From Bacteroidota bacterium (GTDB lineage Bacteria > Bacteroidota > JABWAT01): a DNA stretch of 64,000 nucleotides. The DNA lies in contig JAFLBE010000002.1 in the NCBI GenBank assembly GCA_017303995.1, forward strand, positions 91,016-155,015, read 5' to 3'. The notes beneath the pieces were generated by a model, which was given only the letters and a program-made list of their open reading frames with translations, did no database searches and was not told where the DNA came from. How positions within the stretch are numbered: position 1 is the first letter of the stretch; every line of letters starts with the position of its first letter. Position numbers and translations under genes: made by a program. Below are positions 8,262-15,774 of the stretch, in pieces.

Positions 8262-8582
8262 TCGTATTCAGAACTGCTAAGATAGGAAAAGGATTCCGGT
8301 TGTTAAAAACCTTGTCAGGATAAAAGTTTCTTTTGGCACAAGAATCCGGTAAATTGGAAATTTGCAGAAGATTTTCCGGGGAAGAAATAGTTATAAGTGG
8401 TCAGTTATAAGTGATAAGGATTAAATCTAATACTATTGATATCACCCCTTTCAAATCTTGTAACTTCATAACTTGTAACTTATAACTGTAGAACTTGTAA
8501 CTCTGTAACTTATAACTTGTAACTAAAAAAGGATCTATCATCGTCTGATGGCTATCGAAAACAAACAAAACCGGAGATTTAC
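8262..8582. other. Divergent intergenic region with AACTTATAACTTGTAACT-type repeats
   Basis: This gap separates the divergent beta-lactamase-like gene and porX. From about 8395 to 8525 it holds iterated words such as TTATAAGTG, CTTGTAACTT and ATAACTTGTAACTTATAAC, first in one orientation and then in the other. porX has a clear ribosome site CCGGAG about eight bases before its ATG. I could not pick out a convincing promoter for either gene. TTGGCAC at about 8334 is not a sigma-54 site because the -12 GC is absent. Confidence 0.6.
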
Positions 8583-10157
8583 ATGAAACCGTTAGCCAGT
8601 CTGATGTGGGTGGATGATGAAATTGATTTGCTATCCGCTCATCTAACCTTTTTGCGTTCTAAAGGATATGAAGTAGAAGCCGTTTCATCCGGCTATGATG
8701 CCATTGATATTTTAAATCAGCGGTCGGTTGATCTCGTTTTTCTTGACGAGAATATGCCGGGGATGGGCGGACTCGCAACTTTAGCCGAGATAAAAAAAAT
8801 CCACCCGAACGTTCCTGTTGTCATGATTACCAAATCAGAAGCTGAAACCCTGATGGAAGAAGCCATCGGCAAGCAGATTTCAGATTTTCTGATTAAACCG
8901 GTGAACCCAAGTCAGATTTTACTTTCCCTGAAAAAAATTCTGGATAATACCCGTATTAAAACTGAAGTGACAAGCAGGGACTATCTGCAGAATATCAGAA
9001 AACTCTCGATGGATATTGATGATGCCCGATCGGCAGATGATTGGCTTACTGTTTTTCAGGAATTAACCCGTTGGGAACTTTCAATTGCTGATCTGAAAGA
9101 TGAAAGTCTGAGTACCATGCTGGCTGATCAGAAAAAGGATGCCAATATCAGATTTATCCGGTTTGTTGAAGACAATTACAAAACCTGGGTTGCCCAAAAG
9201 CCAGGTGATCGACCCATGCTCAGCGTTGATATTCTTGACAAAGTTGTACTTCCCTCAGTAAAAACCGGAACCCCTACTTTTTATATTGTGATTGACTGTC
9301 TCCGTGCCGATCAATGGGTTCAGTTTGAACAACGTCTGGCCGAGTGGTTCAACTTTGAGACGAAGTACTATTATTCGATCCTCCCAACGGCAACACCCTT
9401 TTCCAGAAATTCTCTTTTTTCTGGATTGTATCCGTCTGAAATTGAAAATAAATACCCTGATCTCTGGTCCTATTCGGTTGACAATGAAGAGTCGCTGAAT
9501 GCTCACGAATCAGAACTGATGAAGGAGTTTTTTAAACGAAAAGGGCATGTTTTTAATCAGGAGCCCCGTTATTTTAAAATCAATACTGCAAATGATTCAA
9601 AGGTTTTAGAAAGTTCAATCGGTAATCTGATTAAAAATGATCTGACTGCCATTGTGATCAATTTCGTTGATATGGTTTCCCATGCCCGAAGTGATATGGC
9701 CATTCTTAAAGAACTTGCACCCGATGAAACGGCTTACCGGTCACTCTCAAATGCCTGGTTTGAGAATTCTTTTTTGCGTGAATTACTGATCACACTCAGT
9801 AAGCATCAGGTTTCTGTGGTGATAACGAGTGATCACGGTTGCATTAGATGTTTCAGGGGTGCGCGAGTTAATGCCGATAAGGAAACCAGTACCAATCTGC
9901 GGTACAAATATGGCAGAAATCTGAACGTGGATAGCAAAGATGCGGTCATCGTTAGAAACCCGAATGATTACCGTCTGCCTAAGCTTACGGGGAATACAAA
10001 TTACATTATTGCAAAAAATGACGTATTTTTCCTGTATCCGAACAATTATAATTATTTTCAGAATCAGTTCCGGGACACTTTTCAGCACGGTGGCATTTCA
10101 ATGGAAGAAATGCTGGTTCCGGTTTCAGTTTTGACTCCAAAAAATCCTGTGAGGTAA
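8583..10157 (+). CDS. porX: PorX-type response regulator with PglZ domain
   Basis: Two-domain regulator of 524 residues. The N-terminal receiver domain (about 1-120) has the acidic pair D11/D12, phospho-acceptor D55 in VFLDENMPG, and K105 followed by P106. The C-terminal PglZ/alkaline-phosphatase-fold domain (about 200-524) has metal-binding and nucleophile positions suggested by FYIVIDCLRADQW, LPTATPFSRNSLF and VVITSDHG. In Porphyromonas and relatives PorX works with PorY to control type IX secretion, and its PglZ domain hydrolyses oligonucleotides. Presence here suggests the organism has a type IX system, although no secretion genes lie in the window. It is followed two bases later by tsaE. 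A GGAG ribosome site precedes the ATG. Confidence 0.9.
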   Translation: MKPLASLMWVDDEIDLLSAHLTFLRSKGYEVEAVSSGYDAIDILNQRSVDLVFLDENMPGMGGLATLAEIKKIHPNVPVVMITKSEAETLMEEAIGKQISDFLIKPVNPSQILLSLKKILDNTRIKTEVTSRDYLQNIRKLSMDIDDARSADDWLTVFQELTRWELSIADLKDESLSTMLADQKKDANIRFIRFVEDNYKTWVAQKPGDRPMLSVDILDKVVLPSVKTGTPTFYIVIDCLRADQWVQFEQRLAEWFNFETKYYYSILPTATPFSRNSLFSGLYPSEIENKYPDLWSYSVDNEESLNAHESELMKEFFKRKGHVFNQEPRYFKINTANDSKVLESSIGNLIKNDLTAIVINFVDMVSHARSDMAILKELAPDETAYRSLSNAWFENSFLRELLITLSKHQVSVVITSDHGCIRCFRGARVNADKETSTNLRYKYGRNLNVDSKDAVIVRNPNDYRLPKLTGNTNYIIAKNDVFFLYPNNYNYFQNQFRDTFQHGGISMEEMLVPVSVLTPKNPVR

Positions 10158-10159
10158 CA

Positions 10160-10579
10160 GTGAAGTCTGCAATTTATTTTTCTGACAGTCCCGATGCGAC
10201 TTATCAGCTGGGAAAACGATTGGCTTCCCAGCTTGAAGGCTCTGAATGTATTGCCCTTGTCGGCGATTTGGGAACCGGGAAAACGATGCTGGCAAAGGGA
10301 ATTTGTGAAGGACTTGGAATTAAGCTTGATAAAATCAGTTCACCAACTTTTGCAATAGTCAATGAATACCTGGGCAACTGTCCTGTTTACCATTTTGATT
10401 TTTACCGGATTACCAAAATAAATGAATTGTATGATATCGGGATAGAAGAATACCTTTCACGTACTGCTGTTAAGCTTATTGAATGGGCAAATCTTTTCCC
10501 TGAAGTGCTTCCGAAAGATGTCATAACTATCACTTTTACTGAAGTTCATGCCACTGAGAGAAAAATAAAGGTGGGGTGA
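10160..10579 (+). CDS. tsaE: tRNA t6A37 biosynthesis ATPase TsaE
   Basis: ATPase of the complex (with TsaB and TsaD) that makes N6-threonylcarbamoyl-adenosine at position 37 of ANN-decoding tRNAs. The 139 residues hold the P-loop GDLGTGKT (about 35-42), the switch-like SPTFAIVNEY and the diagnostic HFDFYRI. The start is GTG, two bases after the porX stop, with AGG in the preceding region. The size is normal for the family. tsaB follows about 200 bases downstream behind repeats, so the two t6A genes are near neighbours; tsaD is not in the window. Confidence 0.92.
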   Translation: MKSAIYFSDSPDATYQLGKRLASQLEGSECIALVGDLGTGKTMLAKGICEGLGIKLDKISSPTFAIVNEYLGNCPVYHFDFYRITKINELYDIGIEEYLSRTAVKLIEWANLFPEVLPKDVITITFTEVHATERKIKVG

Positions 10580-10584
10580 GCGCA

Positions 10585-10777
10585 GAAGTGGTAAGTGGTA
10601 AGTTACAAGTGACAAGTAAATTAGTTGAATTCTTTTGCATGTTTTTTTCCCATGTTCGCTTTATTTAATTAACCCTTACTGTACTACCTGACCCCGTAAG
10701 GCCACTTTTAATCCATCACTAAATTCGGGATCGTCTCTTCGCTCGAATTATAACTTATAACTTATAACTTGTCACTG
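10585..10777. repeat. Intergenic repeats: GTAAGT words and composite tsaB-upstream element
   Basis: Positions about 10587-10618 read as repeated GTAAGT/ACAAGT words (agtggtaagtggtaagttac). Positions 10721-10777 form a composite: AAATTCGGGATCGTC, then CTTCGCTCGAA, then three tandem TTATAACTTA-type units ending seven bases before the tsaB ATG. The composite matches elements upstream of wzm and wzt in the same orientation relative to the gene. Nothing coding is seen here. Confidence 0.6.
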
Positions 10778-10783
10778 TTTTTT

Positions 10784-11461
10784 ATGATTCTTTCCATAGA
10801 TACTTATTCTTCAATTTGTGGTGTTGCCCTGTTCGACGGTGAAAAACTGATCGCCGGGAATCAAGAACGGGTGCCAAACCGCCATAGTGAAGTTTTGCTT
10901 CCCATGATTGATTCCGTTTTAAAAATGGCAGGAATTTCTGTTCGTGATCTTGAAGCTATTGCTGTAATTTCCGGACCTGGTTCATTCACCGGTTTGCGAA
11001 TTGGAGTCTCAACTGCCAAAGGAATCTGTATGGGTTCTGACATTCCCTTGATCAGTGCCGGAACTTTCGAAGCCTGGGGTGAATTGGTGCAGGGACTTGC
11101 GAATGAAGGAAAGAAAACAGAAATTGGTATTCTGATTGATGCCCGTCAGGGTGATTGGTATGGGTCTGTATTTACAGATGGCAGTTGGGAAAAACCCACT
11201 TGCACTGATCTTCAATCGTGGATTTCTGGTCATCCGGGTGTGAAAACCTGGGTTTATGAGTCTGATCAGGTTTTAAAAGGAAATGAAAAAAGCTGGTTAA
11301 ATGTTTATGACCGGCTTCATGACCACCATTTGGCAGAAGCAGCTGCCAGAATTGGGTTCGACCGGCTAAAAAAGGGTATTATTGAAAATATCCATGAATT
11401 TGAACCGGTTTATATTAAAGATTTTATTGTACGGGTTCCTGCAAACCCTTCACTGATTTAA
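10784..11461 (+). CDS. tsaB: tRNA t6A37 biosynthesis protein TsaB
   Basis: Inactive ASKHA-fold partner of TsaD/TsaE in tRNA t6A formation (225 residues). Landmarks are the opening [10 protein letters not shown], the centre [19 protein letters not shown] (about 69-87), which is the most conserved part of TsaB, and the tail EPVYIKDF. The frame can be opened 15 bases earlier at a TTG, but the ATG at 10784 gives the family's canonical N-terminus. It lies directly behind a dispersed composite repeat, and accD follows 11 bases after its stop. The TsaB proteolytic-chaperone alias YeaZ refers to the same family. Confidence 0.92.
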   Translation: MILSIDTYSSICGVALFDGEKLIAGNQERVPNRHSEVLLPMIDSVLKMAGISVRDLEAIAVISGPGSFTGLRIGVSTAKGICMGSDIPLISAGTFEAWGELVQGLANEGKKTEIGILIDARQGDWYGSVFTDGSWEKPTCTDLQSWISGHPGVKTWVYESDQVLKGNEKSWLNVYDRLHDHHLAEAAARIGFDRLKKGIIENIHEFEPVYIKDFIVRVPANPSLI

Positions 11462-11472
11462 GGATTTTTTAC

Positions 11473-12315
11473 ATGGCCTGGTTTAAGCGAAAAGAAGCAA
11501 ATATTTCTGCAACTGAAGCTGAAAAAAAGGAAACCCCAGACGGACTTTGGAGTAAATGCGAAAAATGCGGAACCATGCTGTACAAACGGCAACTGGTTGA
11601 AAATGCCTTCGTTTGCTACAAGTGCAGTTTTCACTTCAGAGTTGGCTCAGAAATTTACTTCAGTCTGCTTTTTGATAACAATGATTTTGAAGAATATGAT
11701 GCCAACATGATTTCTAAAGACATGCTTGGTTTTGTGGATACCAAAAAATACAGTGACCGTATCAAAGCAACCATCAAAAAGTCGGGATTGAATGATGCCT
11801 GCCGATATGCTTCAGGTACTTTGAACGGATTGCCAGTCGTCATTGCCTGTATGGATTTTAGTTTCATCGGCGGTTCAATGGGTTCGGTCATGGGTGAAAA
11901 AATTGCACGGGGAATCGATAAAGCTATCGAGAAAAAATGTCCGTTCATCATGATTTCGAAATCTGGTGGCGCCAGAATGATGGAAGCCACTTTTTCGCTG
12001 ATGCAAATGGCAAAATCAAGTGCTAAACTAACTCAGCTGGCAGCTGCCAAACTTCCTTACTTCTCTGTTTTGACCGATCCCACAACCGGTGGTGTTACTG
12101 CTTCATTTGCAATGCTGGGCGATTTCAATATTGCAGAACCGGGTGCGCTTATTGGTTTTGCCGGCCCCAGAGTGATTCGGCAAACCATCGGGAAAGATCT
12201 CCCGCCAGGATTCCAAACGTCAGAATTTGTTCAGGATCACGGCTTTCTCGATTTCATCGTTCCCAGACAGGAAATGAAAGAAAAAATCGGAAATTTGATG
12301 GCGATGCTGAAGTAA
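11473..12315 (+). CDS. accD: Acetyl-CoA carboxylase carboxyltransferase beta subunit
   Basis: Beta subunit of the carboxyltransferase that moves the carboxyl group from biotin to acetyl-CoA to make malonyl-CoA, the first committed step of fatty-acid synthesis. The N-terminal zinc ribbon has C29, C32, C48 and C51 (CEKCG and CYKC). The crotonase-fold core contains [27 protein letters not shown] and [18 protein letters not shown], which are family landmarks, and [15 protein letters not shown]. The 280-residue length is normal. It follows tsaB by 11 bases and ends at a good intrinsic terminator. The alpha subunit accA is not in the window. Confidence 0.95.
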   Translation: MAWFKRKEANISATEAEKKETPDGLWSKCEKCGTMLYKRQLVENAFVCYKCSFHFRVGSEIYFSLLFDNNDFEEYDANMISKDMLGFVDTKKYSDRIKATIKKSGLNDACRYASGTLNGLPVVIACMDFSFIGGSMGSVMGEKIARGIDKAIEKKCPFIMISKSGGARMMEATFSLMQMAKSSAKLTQLAAAKLPYFSVLTDPTTGGVTASFAMLGDFNIAEPGALIGFAGPRVIRQTIGKDLPPGFQTSEFVQDHGFLDFIVPRQEMKEKIGNLMAMLK

Positions 12316-12330
12316 ATTACTTCTCCTGAA

Positions 12331-12378
12331 AATACTTTCATCCCCGTAAAGACTGGGATGAAAGTATTTGCTTCCTTT
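12331..12378 (+). terminator. Intrinsic terminator after accD
   Basis: A perfect 14-base-pair stem: AATACTTTCATCCC (12331-12344) pairs with GGGATGAAAGTATT (12355-12368) around a ten-base loop, followed by a T-rich run. It starts 15 bases after the accD stop. Confidence 0.8.
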
Positions 12379-12396
12379 TAACCAAACCCCTTCCCC

Positions 12397-12414
12397 AATA
12401 GAATCCATTCTATT
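12397..12414. promoter_or_regulatory. Perfect palindrome upstream of arginase
   Basis: AATAGAAT-CC-ATTCTATT is a perfect inverted repeat ending 29 bases before the arginase ATG. It could be a repressor or activator site for the arginase gene. It is not a standard ARG box because the half-sites are only two bases apart. Confidence 0.4.
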
Positions 12415-12443
12415 TTATTTCAACTCTTTCTTTCAGGTAATTT

Positions 12444-13352
12444 ATGCGTATCAAACTAATTGATGTTCCGATGGATTTAGGCGCCGGGCGCCGTGGTGTA
12501 GACATGGGTCCGTCTGCACTCAGACTTGCAGGAATAAAAGAAAAAGTTTCTGCAATGGGATTTCCAGTAGAAGATGATCAGGACGATATATTTGTTCCGA
12601 TTCCTGAGCATGGTCATGTTGAAAATAACAGTCTCAAATTTTTGAAAGAAATTGTGACGACCTGTGAACATCTTGCCTGCCGTGTCGAACTTGCCAAAGA
12701 AGATGGCTTTTTCCCGATTGTAATGGGTGGTGATCATTCTATCGCCATTGGAACCATTGCCGGACTTTCATCTTACTATAAAAAACAAGGGAAAAAACTG
12801 GGTGTGGTTTGGGTTGATGCCCATGCTGATATGAATACCCCTGAAACATCACCAACCGGAAATATTCACGGCATGCCACTGGCCGTTAACATCGGTTTGG
12901 GTGCCGATGAACTCATCAACCTGCATGGTAACTTTCAAAAACTCGATCCTAAAAATGTTGCTCTGATCGGTATTCGTGATCTTGACCGTGAGGAAAAAAG
13001 AAATGTGAAAGCCCGGGGGATAAATGCCTATACCATGGCAGATATAGACCGGCTTGGCATTTATGCGGTCATCCAGGAAGCCATATCCATTCTGAAAGAA
13101 CGTGTGGATGTTATTCATATCAGTTTTGATGTTGACGGAATGGATCCTGGAGTAGCTCCAGGTGTGGGTACCCCTGTTCCTGGCGGACTTCGGTTTCGTG
13201 AAACGCATCTGATCATGGAAACCCTTGCTGAAACCGGAATGGTTGGCTCCATGGAAATCACAGAAATTAATCCAATTTTGGACATCCGGAATCAAACCGC
13301 TGAAACGGCCGTTGAAATGGTTTGCAGTGCGCTTGGTAAAACAATTTTGTAA
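12444..13352 (+). CDS. rocF: Arginase
   Basis: Cytosolic manganese enzyme splitting arginine into ornithine and urea. The 302 residues show the full ureohydrolase set: [10 protein letters not shown] (about 94-103), [20 protein letters not shown] (about 122-141) and [22 protein letters not shown] (about 230-250), which hold the histidines and aspartates binding the two manganese ions. The N-terminus [20 protein letters not shown] and the [10 protein letters not shown] loop favour arginase over agmatinase. A perfect palindrome sits upstream and panC follows 102 bases later. Single-gene control is likely because accD ends in a terminator just before. Confidence 0.9.
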   Translation: MRIKLIDVPMDLGAGRRGVDMGPSALRLAGIKEKVSAMGFPVEDDQDDIFVPIPEHGHVENNSLKFLKEIVTTCEHLACRVELAKEDGFFPIVMGGDHSIAIGTIAGLSSYYKKQGKKLGVVWVDAHADMNTPETSPTGNIHGMPLAVNIGLGADELINLHGNFQKLDPKNVALIGIRDLDREEKRNVKARGINAYTMADIDRLGIYAVIQEAISILKERVDVIHISFDVDGMDPGVAPGVGTPVPGGLRFRETHLIMETLAETGMVGSMEITEINPILDIRNQTAETAVEMVCSALGKTIL

Positions 13353-13369
13353 ACTTCTAATGTAATTCT

Positions 13370-13396
13370 AAACCTGGAAACTCGATTTCAAGGTTT
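13370..13396 (+). terminator. Weak hairpin after arginase
   Basis: AAACCTGGAAA (13370-13380) pairs with TTTCAAGGTTT (13386-13396) with one mismatch around a CTCGA loop. There is no clean T-run, so it may be a processing hairpin rather than an efficient terminator. Confidence 0.35.
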
Positions 13397-13454
13397 CAGG
13401 TGGTTACATTTAAATGTTTATTTTTCATCAACTTGCAGAAATCAGGAGTCCATT

Positions 13455-14327
13455 ATGGAACTTATCAGAACAATCGCCGAAGCACATGATCTTGTTGAAA
13501 AAATCCGTCTGAGCGGCAGACTGATCGGTCTTGTCCCAACTATGGGTGCTTTGCACCGCGGACACCTTTTGCTGGTTGATGAAATCCGTGATCATGTTGA
13601 TGTCATTATCATGTCCATTTTTGTGAATCCGCTTCAATTTGGTCCGAATGAGGATTTTGACCGTTACCCCAGAACTCTTGATTCTGATGTTGAACTTGCT
13701 GAAACTGTTGGTGTCGATTACATTTTTTGCCCAGACGTCAGCGAAATGTATGCAGGTAATGTAAAAACCCGGGTCGTAGTTGCTGATTTGCCCAACCATC
13801 TCTGCGGACTTTCCCGCCCCGGGCATTTTGATGGTGTAACGACAGTTGTAACCAAATTGATTAACATTCTCAAGCCGCATATTGCAATTTTTGGACAGAA
13901 GGATATGCAGCAGGCAATTATCATTCAGAAAATGGTTAAAGACCTAAGTCTGGACGTCAAAATTATGACGCTTCCTACTGTCAGGGAAGTGGATGGTCTT
14001 GCCATGAGTTCACGAAATAATTTTCTTTCAGAGGCAGATCGTCATGAAGCCGTTAAATTGTTTCAAAGTCTCAATTTTGCAAAACAAATGATTGTAACCG
14101 GTGAGCGTGATTTATTCTTAATCGTCGAAGGAATTAAAAATTTCATCACTACCGGGAATTCTGCCGAAATAGACTACATCGGCCTTGTCGATACTGAAAC
14201 CCTTGAAGACCTGACAGAGTTGAAAGATGGCAGTTCAGTATTAATTGCACTTGCTGTGAAATTCGGAAAAACACGTTTAATTGATAACCTGACAATTAAA
14301 ATACCCGTTTTTGAACATGTCGTCTGA
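13455..14327 (+). CDS. panC: Pantoate-beta-alanine ligase
   Basis: Pantothenate synthetase joins pantoate and beta-alanine with ATP in coenzyme A biosynthesis. The nucleotidyltransferase superfamily signature HRGH is at residues 34-37 inside PTMGALHRGH. FVNPLQFGPNEDFDRYPR follows and the FGQKDMQQ and SSRNNFLS motifs come later. The C-terminal dimerisation domain is present. The 290-residue size is typical. AGGAGT stands nine bases before the ATG. No other pan genes are adjacent. Confidence 0.93.
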   Translation: MELIRTIAEAHDLVEKIRLSGRLIGLVPTMGALHRGHLLLVDEIRDHVDVIIMSIFVNPLQFGPNEDFDRYPRTLDSDVELAETVGVDYIFCPDVSEMYAGNVKTRVVVADLPNHLCGLSRPGHFDGVTTVVTKLINILKPHIAIFGQKDMQQAIIIQKMVKDLSLDVKIMTLPTVREVDGLAMSSRNNFLSEADRHEAVKLFQSLNFAKQMIVTGERDLFLIVEGIKNFITTGNSAEIDYIGLVDTETLEDLTELKDGSSVLIALAVKFGKTRLIDNLTIKIPVFEHVV

Positions 14328-14380
14328 GAAAATGGAACCCCGTTAACCAATTTATTGTCTATAGTTTTGGTTTCAGACAG

Positions 14381-14412
14381 TTTGTCATAATCAGATTTTG
14401 GCAATATTTTTG
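14381..14412 (+). promoter_or_regulatory. Bacteroidota-style promoter for the Bax-inhibitor gene
   Basis: TTTG at 14381-14384 and TATTTTTG at 14405-14412 match the Bacteroidota -33 TTTG and -7 TAnnTTTG consensus with a 20-base spacer. Transcription would begin about 30 bases before the ATG. This is a match by eye, not measured. Confidence 0.5.
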
Positions 14413-14450
14413 CACGTAGGGTAAAAGGTTTTAAAAATAAAGAGGAAGAT

Positions 14451-15170
14451 ATGAGTGATTTAAGGCAATTTGAACAAGTTGATTCTGCTGCTGCTCCTGC
14501 ACGTACCGCGTCGGTTGCTGCTGCTGATCTGATGAATAAAGTTTTTATGTGGATGACTGTTGGATTAGGTCTCACCGGATCTATTGCCCTTTACATTTCA
14601 TCCTCACCTGAATTGATGGCTGGCATTACCGGCGGAACCGTTCTCGTTCTATTTCTGATCCAGATTGGTCTTGTCTTCTGGCTCAGCGCCCGCGTAATGG
14701 CCATGCAACCCCTAACTGCAACACTTGTATTTCTGGGTTATTCTGCTCTAACCGGTATTACCTTAACTCCGATTTTTATGATGTACACAGCTTCATCAAT
14801 CGGAATGACATTTATTGTAACTGCCGGAACATTTGGTGCAATGGCAACCTGGGGAATGGTTACCAAAACAGATCTTACCAAAATGGGAAATATTCTCATG
14901 ATGGCACTTATCGGACTCATTATTGCCAGTGTTGTTAATATTTTTATGGGTAGTGGGTTAATGAGCCTTGTGATTTCAGGAGTTGGTGTTTTGATCTTTA
15001 CTGGTTTAACCGCCTATGATGCCCAAAAGATTAAGGATATGAGCATTCAGTACCAACATGCTGATGGTGATACTCAAACCCGTGTGGCTATTATTGGTGC
15101 ACTTACCCTTTATCTGGATTTCATCAACCTGTTCCTGATGCTTCTCAGGTTTGTTGGTGATCGCAGATAA
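14451..15170 (+). CDS. Bax inhibitor-1/YccA family membrane protein
   Basis: Inner-membrane protein of 239 residues with seven predicted hydrophobic segments, typical of the Bax1-I/YccA/YbhL family, some of whose bacterial members are pH-gated calcium leak channels. The N-terminus is soluble and Ala-rich. The second-to-last segments contain GLTAYDAQKIK, close to the family signature TAYDTQxI, and LYLDFINLFLMLLRF ends the protein. AAAGAGGAAG precedes the ATG. A terminator follows within 40 bases, so it appears to be a single-gene unit. Confidence 0.88.
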   Translation: MSDLRQFEQVDSAAAPARTASVAAADLMNKVFMWMTVGLGLTGSIALYISSSPELMAGITGGTVLVLFLIQIGLVFWLSARVMAMQPLTATLVFLGYSALTGITLTPIFMMYTASSIGMTFIVTAGTFGAMATWGMVTKTDLTKMGNILMMALIGLIIASVVNIFMGSGLMSLVISGVGVLIFTGLTAYDAQKIKDMSIQYQHADGDTQTRVAIIGALTLYLDFINLFLMLLRFVGDRR

Positions 15171-15192
15171 TTGCAGATTTTATATAGAATGT

Positions 15193-15226
15193 AAAAAAAA
15201 GGCGGAATCATATCCGCCTTTTTTAT
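15193..15226 (+). terminator. Intrinsic terminator after the Bax-inhibitor gene
   Basis: GGCGGA (15201-15206) pairs with TCCGCC (15213-15218), extended by an A-run before and a T-run after the stem. It is a clean A-stem-T bidirectional terminator. Confidence 0.82.
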
Positions 15227-15268
15227 TTAATGCCTTTTTGATTGATTCTTCGCTTAACAAAAACTACC

Positions 15269-15317
15269 CCCGTCACCCGTCACCCGTCACCCGTCACCCG
15301 TCACCCGTCACCCGTCA
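15269..15317. repeat. Seven tandem CCCGTCA heptamers
   Basis: Seven perfect copies of CCCGTCA in a head-to-tail array of 49 bases between two terminated genes. The repeat number is a likely site of length change by slippage. It is not a CRISPR because there are no spacers. Confidence 0.9.
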
Positions 15318-15430
15318 CTGGCATTTACGATTGATCTAAAAAAAATACATCGCATAGAAAAGTGTACGGTTTTTCTGTCCACTTATTTAAAAATGAGTTG
15401 ATTTTATCTATTCTGAATGTGTTTGTGACT

Positions 15431-15447
15431 TTGGCACGGATGTTGCT
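15431..15447 (+). promoter_or_regulatory. Sigma-54 (RpoN) promoter
   Basis: TTGGCACGGATGTTGCT matches the consensus TTGGCACG-N4-TTGCW without a mismatch. GG and GC lie 12 bases apart, so initiation is expected near 15458, about 57 bases before the lipoprotein start. A short hairpin GTCTT-GATT-AAGAC follows at 15460-15473. An enhancer-binding activator should be needed; none is seen nearby. Confidence 0.75.
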
Positions 15448-15514
15448 TAAGATACAACCGTCTTGATTAAGACGTTATCAACCAAACCTGTTCAACAAAT
15501 TTTTGGATACTACA

Positions 15515-15748
15515 ATGAAAAAAGTTCTTTTCGCTCTCTTAACTCTCTCCTTCTTCGCTGTTGCTTGCGGTCCTAAAGGCCCTACACCTGAAGAACTCGA
15601 AGCTGCAAAACAAGATTCCATCCGTATTGCTGATTCTACCGCTGCTGTTGTTGCTGCTGCTGAAGCTGCAATGAAAGCTAAAGAAGATTCAATCAAGGTT
15701 GCTGATTCTCTTGCTGCTGTAGCTGCTAAGGGTAAGAAGAAGAAATAA
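15515..15748 (+). CDS. Small Ala-rich lipoprotein
   Basis: A 77-residue lipoprotein: a short signal with lipobox AVAC (Cys18), then a low-complexity mature part with two related segments (QDSIRIADSTAAVVAAAEAA and EDSIKVADSLAAVAA) predicted to be alpha-helical or coiled-coil. It ends in GKKKK. It recalls small, abundant lipoproteins such as Lpp or Pal-type spacers by composition, not by sequence. I chose the ATG at 15515 over an upstream TTG at 15503. Sigma-54 promoter before it and strong terminator after it make it a stand-alone gene. Function unknown. Confidence 0.75.
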   Translation: MKKVLFALLTLSFFAVACGPKGPTPEELEAAKQDSIRIADSTAAVVAAAEAAMKAKEDSIKVADSLAAVAAKGKKKK

Positions 15749-15774
15749 TTAACCCCTAAAGGTTAACCTTTCTA

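Noticed and set aside
8334..8350. Sigma-54 promoter TTGGCACAAGAATCCGG
   Set aside because: The -12 GC is missing at the required distance, unlike the site at 15431.
10769..10783. TTG start of tsaB five codons upstream
   Set aside because: It lies in the repeat and gives a non-canonical N-terminus; ATG at 10784 matches the family.
12849..13295. Minus-strand open frame of 148 codons in arginase
   Set aside because: Antisense shadow of a clearly conserved gene.
15269..15317. CRISPR array
   Set aside because: Seven-base units repeat without spacers.
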